A program made the translations under genes and the position numbers. Below the pieces are notes generated by a model. That model worked only from the letters and a program-made list of their open reading frames with translations, did no database searches and was not told the DNA's origin. This document shows, in pieces, positions 33,598-42,434 of a DNA stretch of 64,000 nucleotides. Each line of letters opens with the position of its first letter. Positions within the stretch are counted from its first letter, which is position 1. This stretch comes from REEB509 sp049314555. Its GTDB lineage: Bacteria; Pseudomonadota; Alphaproteobacteria; Caulobacterales; Aquidulcibacteraceae. The stretch covers positions 1 through 64,000 of the forward strand of contig JBMOEW010000004.1 in assembly GCA_049314555.1 (NCBI GenBank), given 5' to 3'.

Positions 33598-34073
33598 GGG
33601 GTGGTTCCTTCCTGAGCTTGCTCGTCGGTGTTGGCAAAGGCGGACACGGCCCCTGTCAGTAGCGACAGAAGGTCTTGCGAGCCTTGCGTGCGCAGGATTT
33701 GGGCACCAGGCGGCAGTGGCTCAAGGCCGGCTGGCTCCAATGACACATAGGAGCCGCCCAGAAGGCCGTCTGACCGGACCGCGGCGAAAGTGTCGTCCAG
33801 CAGGGTCACTTTAGGATCGATCGCCAGATCAAGGCGGGCGTCATAGGTTTGCTGATCCAGGCTGACCGCCCGAACCACGCCGATCTTGACCCCAGACAGG
33901 CGCACGTCAGACCCCGGCGAAATGCCATCGACCCGCTGGAACAGGCCCCAATAGGACGCGCCCGCGCCACTGCCAGTTCCATCGCGGGTCTGGGTGAAGG
34001 CAAATCCAAAAAAGCCCAAAGCCACCAGCGCGACGATGGCACCCAAAAGCGTTTCCCCGATGTGGTCCTTCAT
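33594..34073 (-). CDS. mlaD: MCE-domain lipid-transport protein MlaD
   Basis: Membrane-anchored substrate-binding subunit of the Mla phospholipid transporter. The 159 residues comprise one transmembrane segment (about 8-28) and an MCE/MlaD domain (YWGLFQRVDGISPGSDVRLSGVKIGVV, then GLLGGSYVSLEP). The other mla genes (E, F) are not in the window, so the partners are encoded elsewhere. A 21-base tandem repeat precedes it. Confidence 0.92.
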   Translation of the reverse strand: MKDHIGETLLGAIVALVALGFFGFAFTQTRDGTGSGAGASYWGLFQRVDGISPGSDVRLSGVKIGVVRAVSLDQQTYDARLDLAIDPKVTLLDDTFAAVRSDGLLGGSYVSLEPAGLEPLPPGAQILRTQGSQDLLSLLTGAVSAFANTDEQAQEGTTP

Positions 34074-34096
34074 GCGTTCCTCTTGGGCCTATCCTT

Positions 34097-34137
34097 TTGA
34101 CTATGGCTAAAGCCTGATTGACTATGGCTAAAGCCTG
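34097..34137. repeat. Two-copy 21-base tandem repeat upstream of mlaD
   Basis: The unit TTGACTATGGCTAAAGCCTG(A) occurs twice in tandem (34097-34117, 34118-34137), filling the gap between the NDUFA12 stop and the mlaD leader. On the coding strand each copy carries GCCATAGT, which also occurs in a second tandem repeat at 34541-34606. Confidence 0.9.
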
Positions 34138-34138
34138 C

Positions 34139-34528
34139 CTATTCCGGCCGCCAGGGTTCATAGTCGCCCGTTGCCGGGGGTCGCTCGCCGCCACGCGCCA
34201 AACTGCCCGGTGGGCGATAGGCGTGGATAGTTCCGGTTAAATTGGGGCGATGGGGCTTTTCCCATGCCTTTTTCTTGAAGGGCGCGACCGTTGGCGGATC
34301 GGCGAAGGTGTGGTGCATCCAGCCATGCCAGTCTGGTGTGACGCGGGAGGCTTCTGCCAAGCCGTTGTAGACCACCCAGCGCCGCTTGCGGCCCTCCAGG
34401 CTGGGGCGGCGTTCTTCGTAGTATTTGTTGCCTTGCTCGTCTTCGCCGACCAGTGAACCGCGGCGACCGATATCGTAGAGCGCGCCAATCGTGGCACCGT
34501 TCCACCAGGTAAAAATCTTGTCGAACAT
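34139..34528 (-). CDS. NDUFA12-family NADH:ubiquinone oxidoreductase accessory protein
   Basis: Alphaproteobacterial homologue of the mitochondrial complex I accessory subunit NDUFA12. The 129 residues show GTDEQGNKYYEER-like text (VGEDEQGNKYYEERR), RRWVVYNG and PDWHGWMHHTFADPP. ATG 34528 (MFDKIFTWW) is the family start with AAAAGG upstream. An in-frame upstream start would translate the 33-base tandem repeat instead. Confidence 0.93.
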   Translation of the reverse strand: MFDKIFTWWNGATIGALYDIGRRGSLVGEDEQGNKYYEERRPSLEGRKRRWVVYNGLAEASRVTPDWHGWMHHTFADPPTVAPFKKKAWEKPHRPNLTGTIHAYRPPGSLARGGERPPATGDYEPWRPE

Positions 34529-34540
34529 GGACCAGCCATT

Positions 34541-34606
34541 CCTTTTCAGCGCGCGCACTATGGCACCCGCAGGCCTTTTCAGCGCGCGCACTATGGCGCC
34601 CGCGGG
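34541..34606. repeat. Two-copy 33-base tandem repeat in the NDUFA12 leader
   Basis: Two adjacent 33-base units (34541-34573, 34574-34606) differ at two positions. Each includes CCTTTTCAGCGCGCGCACTA, so on the minus strand the ribosome-site element AAAAGG and the upstream CATAGT are both duplicated ahead of NDUFA12. Confidence 0.9.
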
Positions 34607-34764
34607 TGTTCGCGTCCAGCAAAGGCCGCAAACTACATATGGGGATATCGCACCAGAAACCCACGCTAGATATTGATCGCAAGCGCAACGACCCGCATTC
34701 TCGCGTCTGCGACTCAGTTACCGCCTTCTGGCAATCCATCCGGCAACCCGATCAGGAGCGTGCC

Positions 34765-37656
34765 ATGTCCCGCGGCCGCCGCACAGACCCTCCCGTTTCT
34801 GCCCCATTGTCCTTGGCGGGCACCCTTTGGCGCAGCTTGCCGCTTGGCGGTGCAGACGACAGCGAGGCTGGCGAGGGCCATGTGGAAGCGCCAGCAGGGT
34901 GGAGCGCGGCGCGGGTGGCCGGTGCGTTGCGCGAGGGGCTTGCGGCACCCGCGCCCGGGGGTGGCGTTTCGATCCGGGTTGGTCTGGAACAAACCCTTGC
35001 TGGTCTGCAGGATGCGGGGGTCGAGGAAGACACAGTTCGCACCTTGGAAGCCGGTTTATTGCGGGGGTCGGTGCGGTTGCCTGGGGCGCTTGGCCGAGCG
35101 CTGGCACACGGCAAGGGTGCGCACTTCAGCGCCTGTGTGATGGCGTGGCCTGAGGCCGGTGCGGACGAACAAGACGCCGTAGCCGGGGCGCATCGGATCC
35201 TGGCTGCCGGCTGCGACCTTGGCATCGTGGGCGGGGCGAGTGGGCCAGCGCTCGATGCGATTGACGCGTTCACTGCGCTTGCCCCTGGCGGTGCCATGGC
35301 GCTGGCCATGCTAACTGGGCCGAACGCAGGGGAACGGTCGGAACAGGAGCAACGCCGCAGCGCAACGGCTGCAGCCTTTGCCGCAGGGGCGCGGACCTTG
35401 GACGGTGCCTTGGCGCAGCTCGCGATTGCGGCGGCACGGGCGGGGGCCGATTTGGGCGAGCCTCAAGTGGCAGCGGCGGCGCGCGCCGCGCGGGCCGCGG
35501 GCGCGCCAGACAGCGATTTGGCGGAGGCGTTGGCCGGGCTTTATCGGCGCGGGGCCTATGCGAGCCTTGTGGATGGGGCTGGAGGCGGGGCGCGGCGTGG
35601 CCTGACTGTGGCCAGCGATGTGGGCCCCACGGCGCTTGCAGCGGGGCGGCTTTGCGATCCCCACGGCACCTTTAGCCTGGAAGAACCGGCTGCCGGGGTG
35701 AGCGCGCTGTTGGACCTCGCGGCGCTCTGCGGGCCGGATGGTTTTGACCACCGCACGGCTGAAGTGGAGGTCCAGGCCCTGGTGCGGGCGCTTGAGGCCT
35801 TGCTGGACTTGGCGATGTGCCCGGCGGCGATCGTGGCGGACGGGACCGAGCGCTTACGGCCGATCGCGGTGCAGATCGAAGGGGTTGGGGCGGCGCTGGC
35901 ATGCCTCGGGATTGGCTACGATACGCAGGCGGGTCGGATTGGGGCGGCGGCGCTGCATGCATTGGTGGCGGGGGCTGCGGTGAGCGCCAGTGCGGCGCTG
36001 GCGGGGCGGCTGGGTGCTTGCCCCGGTTGGCGTGACGAGCAAGCGCAAGCGAGGGCCCGGCTGGCGGCGGCTCAGGTGGCGGCGCAGGCGCTGGTAACGG
36101 CTCCAGACCTGCCTTCAGCGCTTGAACCAGCGGCGGCGGCGGCGGATCGCCTTTGGCGGGCCGCGCTGGACGATGTGCGGGTGCATGGCCTGCGCCATTT
36201 GCATCTGCTTGGGTTTGCGCCGGCCCCGCTCGCGGCGGCGTGTGGGTTTGCGCCCAACGCCGCCGGCGTGATGCGGCGGGCGCTTTCGCCTGCGGTGCGG
36301 ATGGGGCTTTCCAAACTTGGCTATGCGCCGGCCCAAATTGAGGCAGTGGCCTGTCATGTGGCCGGGCGGGACCGATTGGACGGGGCACCGGGTGCCTTTA
36401 CAGAGCGCCTTCGCGCCAAGGGTTTCAGCGATCTTGAGTTGGAGCTTGTGCAAGAGGCACTGGCGGACGCGTTTGGCCTGCGGGCGGTGTTTCATCCGAG
36501 TGTGCTTGGGATGGACTTTTGCACCGACGGTCTTGGGCTGGACGGCGCTGCCCTTAGCGCTCAAGGCGGCGACGTTTTGGCGCTGCTCGGGTTTTCCGCC
36601 GCTGAGATTTTGGCGGTGGAGCGCTATTGCCTGGGCCATGGCGGGCTTGAGGGCGCGGGCGAGCTGTCGGACGAACGCCGGGCTGTGTTTGCCGATGATG
36701 GTGAGGTTGATGTTCAAGCGCGCCTTGCGATGTGCGCCAGCGTGTCACCGTTCGTGTTTGGCGGTTTGCGGCTGGATGCGCCGTTGCGCGGGCCGGATGC
36801 GGCCATACCAGACGCTGCGCTTTCGGCAGGATTTGGCGCTGGGGCCACAATGGTGATCGCGCGGGCGCAGTTGCCGCTTCGGCTGACGGTTCGGCTCCCA
36901 GAGCTGGAGCCGGTCGCGGCGAGCCGGGCCGAGCCCGCCAAGATTATTGCCCCCAGCTGGCCTGCCCGAGAGCCTGCCGCCGCCGCGCCGGCTGCGCACA
37001 CCGCGCCCCGGGGTGGCCACCGCCGCCGCCTGCCGGACCGTCGCAAGGGCTATATCCAGAAGGCAAGCGTTGGGGGGCATAAGGTCTATCTGCACACCGG
37101 CGAATATGACGATGGGGCCTTGGGTGAGATCTTCATCGACATGCACAAGGAAGGGGCTGCTTTCCGTTCGCTGATGAACAATTTTGCCATCGCGATCTCG
37201 ATTGGGCTGCAATACGGGGTGCCGCTCGAAGAGTATGTCGATGCCTTCCTGTTCACCCGCTTTGATCCAGCGGGGCCCGTGACGGGCAACGACAGCGTGC
37301 GTCATTCCACCTCGATCCTGGATTATGTGTTTCGGGAACTGGCGGTGTCTTATCTTGAGCGCACCGACCTTGCCCACATTGACCCGCTTTCAGCCAGGGC
37401 TGACGGGTTGGCGGCGGGCACGGCCCAAATGGAAGAGGCCTCTCGGTTGATTTCGCGCGGGTTTTCGCGAGGGCAAACACCGGACAATCTGGTGATGTTG
37501 CGGCCGCGGGGGGCCGACGGCGGGGATCAGCCGGTGCAGAGCGGCTATCATAGCGATCCGTGCCCGGCGTGCGGCAGCTATACGGTGCAGCGCACCTCCA
37601 AGGGGCTTGGCTGTGAGGCGTGCGGCTGGGAGGATGAGGCCCGCGGCAAAGGCTAA
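34765..37656 (+). CDS. NrdJ-derived pseudoenzyme (eroded class II ribonucleotide reductase with intact TSCPD/zinc tail)
   Basis: A 963-residue protein, against about 1200 for alphaproteobacterial NrdJ. Residues 754-963 are near-consensus for the NrdJ C-terminal region: RRLPDRRKGYIQKASVGGHK, IFIDMHKEGAAFRSLMNNFA, the GNDS...SILDYVFRELAVSY segment, and a CPAC/CEAC zinc ribbon. The body still aligns by eye with NrdJ (SACVMAW; AGRLGACPGW; LRAKGFSDLELELV) but catalytic motifs have decayed. Where NrdJ has NPCSEY this has RLCDPH (cysteine about 297 kept, Asn and Glu lost). CNLAS has become AGVSA, and the PTGTI phosphate loop is gone. ATG 34765 has an AGGAG site at good spacing; the frame is open upstream to 34606. 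The reading frame is intact, so this is a retained, probably non-catalytic protein. Confidence 0.8.
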   Translation: MSRGRRTDPPVSAPLSLAGTLWRSLPLGGADDSEAGEGHVEAPAGWSAARVAGALREGLAAPAPGGGVSIRVGLEQTLAGLQDAGVEEDTVRTLEAGLLRGSVRLPGALGRALAHGKGAHFSACVMAWPEAGADEQDAVAGAHRILAAGCDLGIVGGASGPALDAIDAFTALAPGGAMALAMLTGPNAGERSEQEQRRSATAAAFAAGARTLDGALAQLAIAAARAGADLGEPQVAAAARAARAAGAPDSDLAEALAGLYRRGAYASLVDGAGGGARRGLTVASDVGPTALAAGRLCDPHGTFSLEEPAAGVSALLDLAALCGPDGFDHRTAEVEVQALVRALEALLDLAMCPAAIVADGTERLRPIAVQIEGVGAALACLGIGYDTQAGRIGAAALHALVAGAAVSASAALAGRLGACPGWRDEQAQARARLAAAQVAAQALVTAPDLPSALEPAAAAADRLWRAALDDVRVHGLRHLHLLGFAPAPLAAACGFAPNAAGVMRRALSPAVRMGLSKLGYAPAQIEAVACHVAGRDRLDGAPGAFTERLRAKGFSDLELELVQEALADAFGLRAVFHPSVLGMDFCTDGLGLDGAALSAQGGDVLALLGFSAAEILAVERYCLGHGGLEGAGELSDERRAVFADDGEVDVQARLAMCASVSPFVFGGLRLDAPLRGPDAAIPDAALSAGFGAGATMVIARAQLPLRLTVRLPELEPVAASRAEPAKIIAPSWPAREPAAAAPAAHTAPRGGHRRRLPDRRKGYIQKASVGGHKVYLHTGEYDDGALGEIFIDMHKEGAAFRSLMNNFAIAISIGLQYGVPLEEYVDAFLFTRFDPAGPVTGNDSVRHSTSILDYVFRELAVSYLERTDLAHIDPLSARADGLAAGTAQMEEASRLISRGFSRGQTPDNLVMLRPRGADGGDQPVQSGYHSDPCPACGSYTVQRTSKGLGCEACGWEDEARGKG

Positions 37657-37754
37657 GCGGGCAGACTCTCAGCGCGTTTGGCCAGAATACGCGTGTGGCG
37701 CGAAACCTGCTTGGGGATTGTCAAATTGACCTCCCTCTGCTGGAGCGCTCCACA

Positions 37755-38276
37755 ATGGTACGAACCTTTCAATTTGCCCTCGCCCCTGCCAGCCTTGCGG
37801 CGATTGCTGCCCTCGCTACGGCCCTGATCACGCCGGCGCTGGCGCAAAACGCCGGACAGGTCAGCCGGGTTCAAAGCTCTGGGGCAAGCTGCCCTGGGTG
37901 CGACCTGCTCCAGGCCGAGCTTTCCTACATGACGCTGCTTGGGCGCGACTTCAGCGGCGCGCGCTTGATGCAGGCCGGCCTGACCGCCGGCATCTATGAC
38001 GGCACGCGCTTCAATAACGCTAATCTGCGGTTCCTGGAGGGCAGTGCCAGCCGCTTTGCCCGCGCTAACTTTGCCGGCGCTGATCTTTCCGATGCGGCGC
38101 TGGTGGGCAGCTATTTTGGCGGCGCGCGGTTTACCCGTGCCAATCTGGCCGGCGCGAACCTGTCCGGCTCGGACTTCTCCACCGCCCGCGGCCTGACCCA
38201 AAGCCAGCTGGACCAGGCCTGCGGCGATGCCGAAACGCTTCTGCCGCCCGGCCTGTCCGTACCGTTCTGCCGCTAA
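37755..38276 (+). CDS. Exported pentapeptide-repeat protein
   Basis: A 173-residue protein with a signal peptide (cleavage near ALAQN, residue 32) and two CxxC-spaced cysteines (SCPGCDLL). About 15 pentapeptide repeats (A[D/N]LXX type, e.g. ANFAGADLSDA, ANLAGANLSGSDF) follow and should form a right-handed quadrilateral beta-helix. It closes with the usual GLTQSQLDQACGD...LPPGL...FC terminal module. No function can be assigned; the export signal argues against a DNA-gyrase role of the Qnr/MfpA kind. Its stop shares bases with the stop of the convergent DUF4274 gene. Confidence 0.85.
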   Translation: MVRTFQFALAPASLAAIAALATALITPALAQNAGQVSRVQSSGASCPGCDLLQAELSYMTLLGRDFSGARLMQAGLTAGIYDGTRFNNANLRFLEGSASRFARANFAGADLSDAALVGSYFGGARFTRANLAGANLSGSDFSTARGLTQSQLDQACGDAETLLPPGLSVPFCR

Positions 38277-39106
38277 GCGCCCCAGTCGGGCTCAAGCGGC
38301 CACACGCCGCCGTCGTGGAAAGTGACTGGGCTTCCCGTGGGCTGATTGCGCAGGCGTGCGAACACGTCCGGCCCCAGCGCCCAGCGGCCTTTGTTGACGA
38401 TCTGGTGCTCCAAGGCCCGCAGCCAGCCCTCGCTCTCTTCGGGATAGCGCAGGCCATAGTTCGCGGTCTTATAGCCCCCCGCCATTACGCGTTGTGCGAT
38501 CCGGTCCAGGAGCGCGCAAGTGTCCTGCGCTTCAGCCCACAGGTCCTCCAAGCTTTCGCGATCGACGAAGTAGTCTGGGGAGCCCCGCAAGAAAACCTGC
38601 AATGCGGTGGCGAGATCGCAGTCCGGCTGATCAACAATCCAGCCCAGATCAAGGGTGGGCTCGGCGTCCCAGTTATACCCGCAGGCCACCTCGTGCCACA
38701 TCGCCGGCGATCGATGGCGCAGCCATAGGCGCAGGGTCCCTGGCGGAAACTGATAATTCTCTTGCATCTTGGCACGGACTTCGTCGCGCCTGACTTGCGC
38801 GATGCCAAGGAGACGGGGCTGAGCTCTCAGGCCCGCTTTCGCGGATGCGATGGCCTCATTGCTCACGCCGGCGTCTCGGAGCGCAAAGTCCAATCGCGGA
38901 TCTTCATTGTGAAACGCGAAAACAGACGATTCAAGCAATCGAATCAAGGATTTCGGAAGCGGACGGATCAAGTCGCCGTTGTCATCTCTGATGGACGCTT
39001 CGTAGGTGTCGAGACAGGCGCAGCGCGCAATGACATCGTCCAAGGTGTCCAGCCGAGCACCGGTCTTCGGATAGGCGTCGAGAATTTCAACGGCAGGCTT
39101 GTCCAT
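38273..39106 (-). CDS. DUF4274-like cytoplasmic protein
   Basis: A 277-residue protein without signal or membrane segments. The central part (MWHEVACGYNWDAEPTLDLGWIVDQPDCDLATALQVFLRGSPDYF) fits the DUF4274 pattern, in which a hydrophobic 'W-xx-QP-x-CD-x-ATAL-x-F' segment is diagnostic. The remaining sequence is unrecognised. ATG 39106 (MDKPAVE) follows a GGGAGA site. It is isolated between a secreted protein and aspS on its own transcript, and its codon choice looks somewhat less GC-biased than its neighbours, so acquisition by transfer is possible but unproven. Confidence 0.7.
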   Translation of the reverse strand: MDKPAVEILDAYPKTGARLDTLDDVIARCACLDTYEASIRDDNGDLIRPLPKSLIRLLESSVFAFHNEDPRLDFALRDAGVSNEAIASAKAGLRAQPRLLGIAQVRRDEVRAKMQENYQFPPGTLRLWLRHRSPAMWHEVACGYNWDAEPTLDLGWIVDQPDCDLATALQVFLRGSPDYFVDRESLEDLWAEAQDTCALLDRIAQRVMAGGYKTANYGLRYPEESEGWLRALEHQIVNKGRWALGPDVFARLRNQPTGSPVTFHDGGVWPLEPDWGA

Positions 39107-39209
39107 GTGCGTCTCCCAGAGTGTGGGTGAGGCGTACGGCATCGCGGATAAGAAACGGCAAAGGACGTGGTTGAACGCGTTTTTTCCAAACGCCGATCAA
39201 AAGCAGTCA

Positions 39210-39241
39210 TCCCGGGGCGACGCGCCAGCGTCAAACCGGGA
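39210..39241. repeat. REP-like palindromic element
   Basis: TCCCGG (39210-39215) and CCGGGA (39236-39241) bracket a GC-rich centre, in the form of the short 'TCATCCCGGGGCGA...CCGGGA' intergenic palindromes common in alphaproteobacterial genomes. It lies between the DUF4274 gene and aspS and may double as a weak terminator for aspS. Only one copy was noticed here. Confidence 0.4.
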
Positions 39242-39288
39242 ACCCAGGGGCAGGCGGCACGTCACTCGCCCCCGGACCGAAAGCGACC

Positions 39289-41082
39289 CTAGCCCTTCAC
39301 ATCCAGCTTCAGGCTCAATTCCCGCAATTGTTTCGGCGCCACTTCCCCCGGCGCGTTCATCATCAGGTCTTGCGCCTGTTGGTTCAGCGGGAAGGCGATG
39401 ACTTCGCGGATATTCTCCGCCCCGGCCAACAGCATCACGATCCGGTCGACGCCAGGCGCAGAGCCCCCGTGCGGCGGCGCGCCAAAGCGGAACGCGTTCA
39501 GCATGCCGCCGAACTTCTCCTCCACCACTTCCTGGCCATAGCCTGCGATCTCGAAGGCCTTGATCATGATCTCAGGCTTGTGGTTGCGGATCGCGCCGGA
39601 AGACAGCTCCACCCCGTTGCAGACAATGTCGTACTGAAACGCAGTGATGGACAGGATCGTGTCTTGGTCGGCCGGATCGAGCGCCATGAACGCTTCGTGG
39701 TCGAAGTTCGGCATCGAGAACGGGTTGTGGGAGAAGTCGATCTTCTTCTCTTCTTCGTTCCACTCGTACATCGGGAAATCGACGATCCAGCAGAAGGCGA
39801 ACTGATCCTTGTCTGACAGCTTCAGTTCATCGGCCACTTTGTTGCGGGCGAGGCCTGCGAACTTGTAAAACGTCGTGGGCTCTCCAGCCACAAAGAAGCA
39901 GGCGTCGCCAACGCCCAGGCCCAACTGCGCAGCGATTGCCTTGACCCGATCTGGGCCGATGTTTTTGGCAATCGGGCCAGCACCGGCCTCTTCGCCGTCG
40001 CGCCAAAAGATATAGCCAAGGCCGGGCTGACCTTCGCTTTGGGCCCAGGCGTTCATGCGGTCCGCGAAGGCCCGGTTGCCACCGCCTGGGGCTGGGACGG
40101 CCCAGATCGCGGCCTTGGGCTTTTCCAGGATTTTCGCAAACACGCCAAACCCGCCCCCGCGGAAATGGTCTGAAACATCCTGCAGAATGAGGGGGTTACG
40201 CAAATCGGGTTTGTCCGACCCGTACTTTGCGATGGCGTCGGCGTAGCGGATCGCGGGGAACGGGGTGTTGGTGACACGCTTGCCTTTGCCGAACTCCTGG
40301 AACACGCCGGCAAGCACGGGCTCGATGGCGGCGAACACGTCTTCCTGGGTCACGAAGCTCATTTCAAAGTCGAGCTGGTAGAACTCTCCAGGGCTGCGGT
40401 CGGCGCGGGCGTCTTCATCGCGAAAGCAGGGCGCGATCTGAAAATAGCGGTCAAAACCGGCCACCATCAGCAGCTGCTTGAACTGTTGCGGGGCCTGGGG
40501 CAGCGCGTAGAACTTGCCGGGATGAATCCGGGACGGCACCAAAAAGTCCCGCGCGCCCTCTGGCGAAGACGCCGTGAGGATCGGGGTTTGGAACTCGGTG
40601 AAGCCTTGGTCGATCATGCGACGGCGCAGGCTCGCGATCACTTGCGAGCGCAACAGGATGCTGGCGTGCAGGGTGTCGCGCCGCAGATCCAAGAACCGGT
40701 ATTTCAGGCGCAGCTCTTCTGGGTAATCGGGCTCGCCAAACACGGGCACCGGCAGTTCTTGGGCTTCCCCCAAGAGCATAGCCGCATCGACGCGCACTTC
40801 GATGGCACCGGTGGAAAGATCGGTGTTGACGGTTTCGGCGGAGCGTTCCACCACGCGGCCGTCTACCCGGACAACGCTTTCAGCACGCATGCGCTCCAGC
40901 ACGCCGAACGCCGGGCTTTCGGGCAGCACCACCAGTTGGGTGACACCGTAATTGTCCCGCAGATCCACAAACAAGAGCCCGCCGTGGTCGCGCTTTCTGT
41001 GCACCCAGCCCGAGAGCCTCACGACCTCTCCGGCATGCGCTTTGCGCAGGGTGCCGCAGGTGTGGCTGCGATAGGCGTGCAT
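39289..41082 (-). CDS. aspS: Aspartyl-tRNA synthetase
   Basis: Class II synthetase of 597 residues with an N-terminal anticodon-binding OB fold (RLSGWVHRKRDHGGLLFVDLRD), motif 2 region PCFRDEDARADR, the bacterial GAD insertion, and motif 3 GGSAPGVDRIVMLLAG. gatA and gatC are also in this window, so the enzyme may be the non-discriminating form that also makes Asp-tRNA-Asn; this is inference. ATG 41082 follows a GGAGA site; a TTG seven codons upstream is the alternative. Confidence 0.95.
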   Translation of the reverse strand: MHAYRSHTCGTLRKAHAGEVVRLSGWVHRKRDHGGLLFVDLRDNYGVTQLVVLPESPAFGVLERMRAESVVRVDGRVVERSAETVNTDLSTGAIEVRVDAAMLLGEAQELPVPVFGEPDYPEELRLKYRFLDLRRDTLHASILLRSQVIASLRRRMIDQGFTEFQTPILTASSPEGARDFLVPSRIHPGKFYALPQAPQQFKQLLMVAGFDRYFQIAPCFRDEDARADRSPGEFYQLDFEMSFVTQEDVFAAIEPVLAGVFQEFGKGKRVTNTPFPAIRYADAIAKYGSDKPDLRNPLILQDVSDHFRGGGFGVFAKILEKPKAAIWAVPAPGGGNRAFADRMNAWAQSEGQPGLGYIFWRDGEEAGAGPIAKNIGPDRVKAIAAQLGLGVGDACFFVAGEPTTFYKFAGLARNKVADELKLSDKDQFAFCWIVDFPMYEWNEEEKKIDFSHNPFSMPNFDHEAFMALDPADQDTILSITAFQYDIVCNGVELSSGAIRNHKPEIMIKAFEIAGYGQEVVEEKFGGMLNAFRFGAPPHGGSAPGVDRIVMLLAGAENIREVIAFPLNQQAQDLMMNAPGEVAPKQLRELSLKLDVKG

Positions 41083-41261
41083 TGGTGCGTCTCCATTTGA
41101 CAAGGGCGCGACAAGCGCATGGGCCCAGCGCGATTGTCAAGCGGGGGCTGCCACCGCTATGGCCGCCTTGACGGAAATAGGGCTTAACCCCACAACCACA
41201 GCGGATTAAAGCCAATGGCGCGCCAAACCGGCACGGGTCGGGGATGACGCTAAGGATCAGC

Positions 41262-42422
41262 ATGCGCATTATCACCACAACCCAAGATCTGAATGCGTTC
41301 TGTACTGAGCTGGCGAAGGATCCGTTCATCGCTGTGGACACGGAGTTTCTGCGGGAAACCACCTACTGGCCAAAGCTGTGTTTGATTCAGGCGGCAAGCC
41401 CGACGGTTGAAGCTGTGATCGATCCGATGGCTGCGGGGATCGACCTTTCGGCCTTCTTGGAGCTGATGAACGCGCCTGGTTTGCTTAAGGTTTTTCATGC
41501 GGCGCGGCAGGACCTGGAGATTTTTCATCGGCTGACCGGCCGGGTGCCCCATCCGCTGTTTGATACCCAGATCGGGGCGATGGCGTGTGGGTATGGCGAA
41601 TCGATTGCCTACGATGCGTTGGTGCAGGCGATGCTGAAGCGGCGGGTGGACAAATCCTCGCGCTTCACCGACTGGAGCCGGCGGCCGTTGAGCGAGGCCC
41701 AGCTTGCCTATGCGCTAGCGGATGTTGTGCACCTGCGGGACCTGTATCCGAAAATGCGCGACTCGCTTGCGGCGAAAGGACGGATGAGCTGGCTGGACGA
41801 CGAGCACGCCTCGTTGATTGATCCCGAAAATTACGACGCCACGCCCGAAAGCGCCTGGAAGCGCTTGAAGCTGCGCAAGACCCAACGGGACTATGTGCTT
41901 GTTTTGCAGGTGGCGGCAGCTTGGCGCGAAAAGCTAGCGCAGGCGCGGGATACGCCTCGCCAGCGCGTGCTGAAGGACGATGCGCTGTTTGAAATCGCCG
42001 AACAACGCCCGCGCAGCGCCGCCGCGTTCGACAAGTTGCGGATTGTGCCCAAGGGATTTGGGGGATCGCGTCAGGGCCAGGAGCTGGCCAAGGTGATCGA
42101 TGAGGCGCTCGCCGCACCGCCCGAGGGCGACCTGCTGCCGGACCGTGGCCCGCCGCCGCCAACCGGGGCCGGGCCAACGGTGGAGCTGCTGAAGGTGCTG
42201 CTGCGGCTGCAGGCCGATCGGCACGGCGTTGCGCCGCGGTTGATTGCCAATGCGGCGGAGCTTGAGGCGATCGCTGCTTCCGATTCTGCGCAAGCCCCTG
42301 CCCTTTCAGGCTGGCGGCGGGAGGTGTTTGGCGCGCAGGCACTGGCGCTGAAGCACGGGGCAATTGCGCTGCGGCTGCGCAACGGCCAAGTCGAAACCTT
42401 CACGGTTGAGGGCCCGAACTAA
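41262..42422 (+). CDS. rnd: Ribonuclease D
   Basis: 3'-5' exoribonuclease involved in tRNA 3' maturation. The 386-residue protein has DEDD exonuclease motifs: Exo I VDTEFLRE, Exo II in FHAARQDLEIF, and Exo III in QLAYALADVVHL. A first HRDC domain follows near 205-285 and a second helical domain at the C-terminus. ATG 41262 follows AAGGA at good spacing; ATG 41244 is an alternative. It diverges from aspS and converges on ppx. Confidence 0.94.
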   Translation: MRIITTTQDLNAFCTELAKDPFIAVDTEFLRETTYWPKLCLIQAASPTVEAVIDPMAAGIDLSAFLELMNAPGLLKVFHAARQDLEIFHRLTGRVPHPLFDTQIGAMACGYGESIAYDALVQAMLKRRVDKSSRFTDWSRRPLSEAQLAYALADVVHLRDLYPKMRDSLAAKGRMSWLDDEHASLIDPENYDATPESAWKRLKLRKTQRDYVLVLQVAAAWREKLAQARDTPRQRVLKDDALFEIAEQRPRSAAAFDKLRIVPKGFGGSRQGQELAKVIDEALAAPPEGDLLPDRGPPPPTGAGPTVELLKVLLRLQADRHGVAPRLIANAAELEAIAASDSAQAPALSGWRREVFGAQALALKHGAIALRLRNGQVETFTVEGPN

Positions 42423-42434
42423 GGCTTTCTGGGT

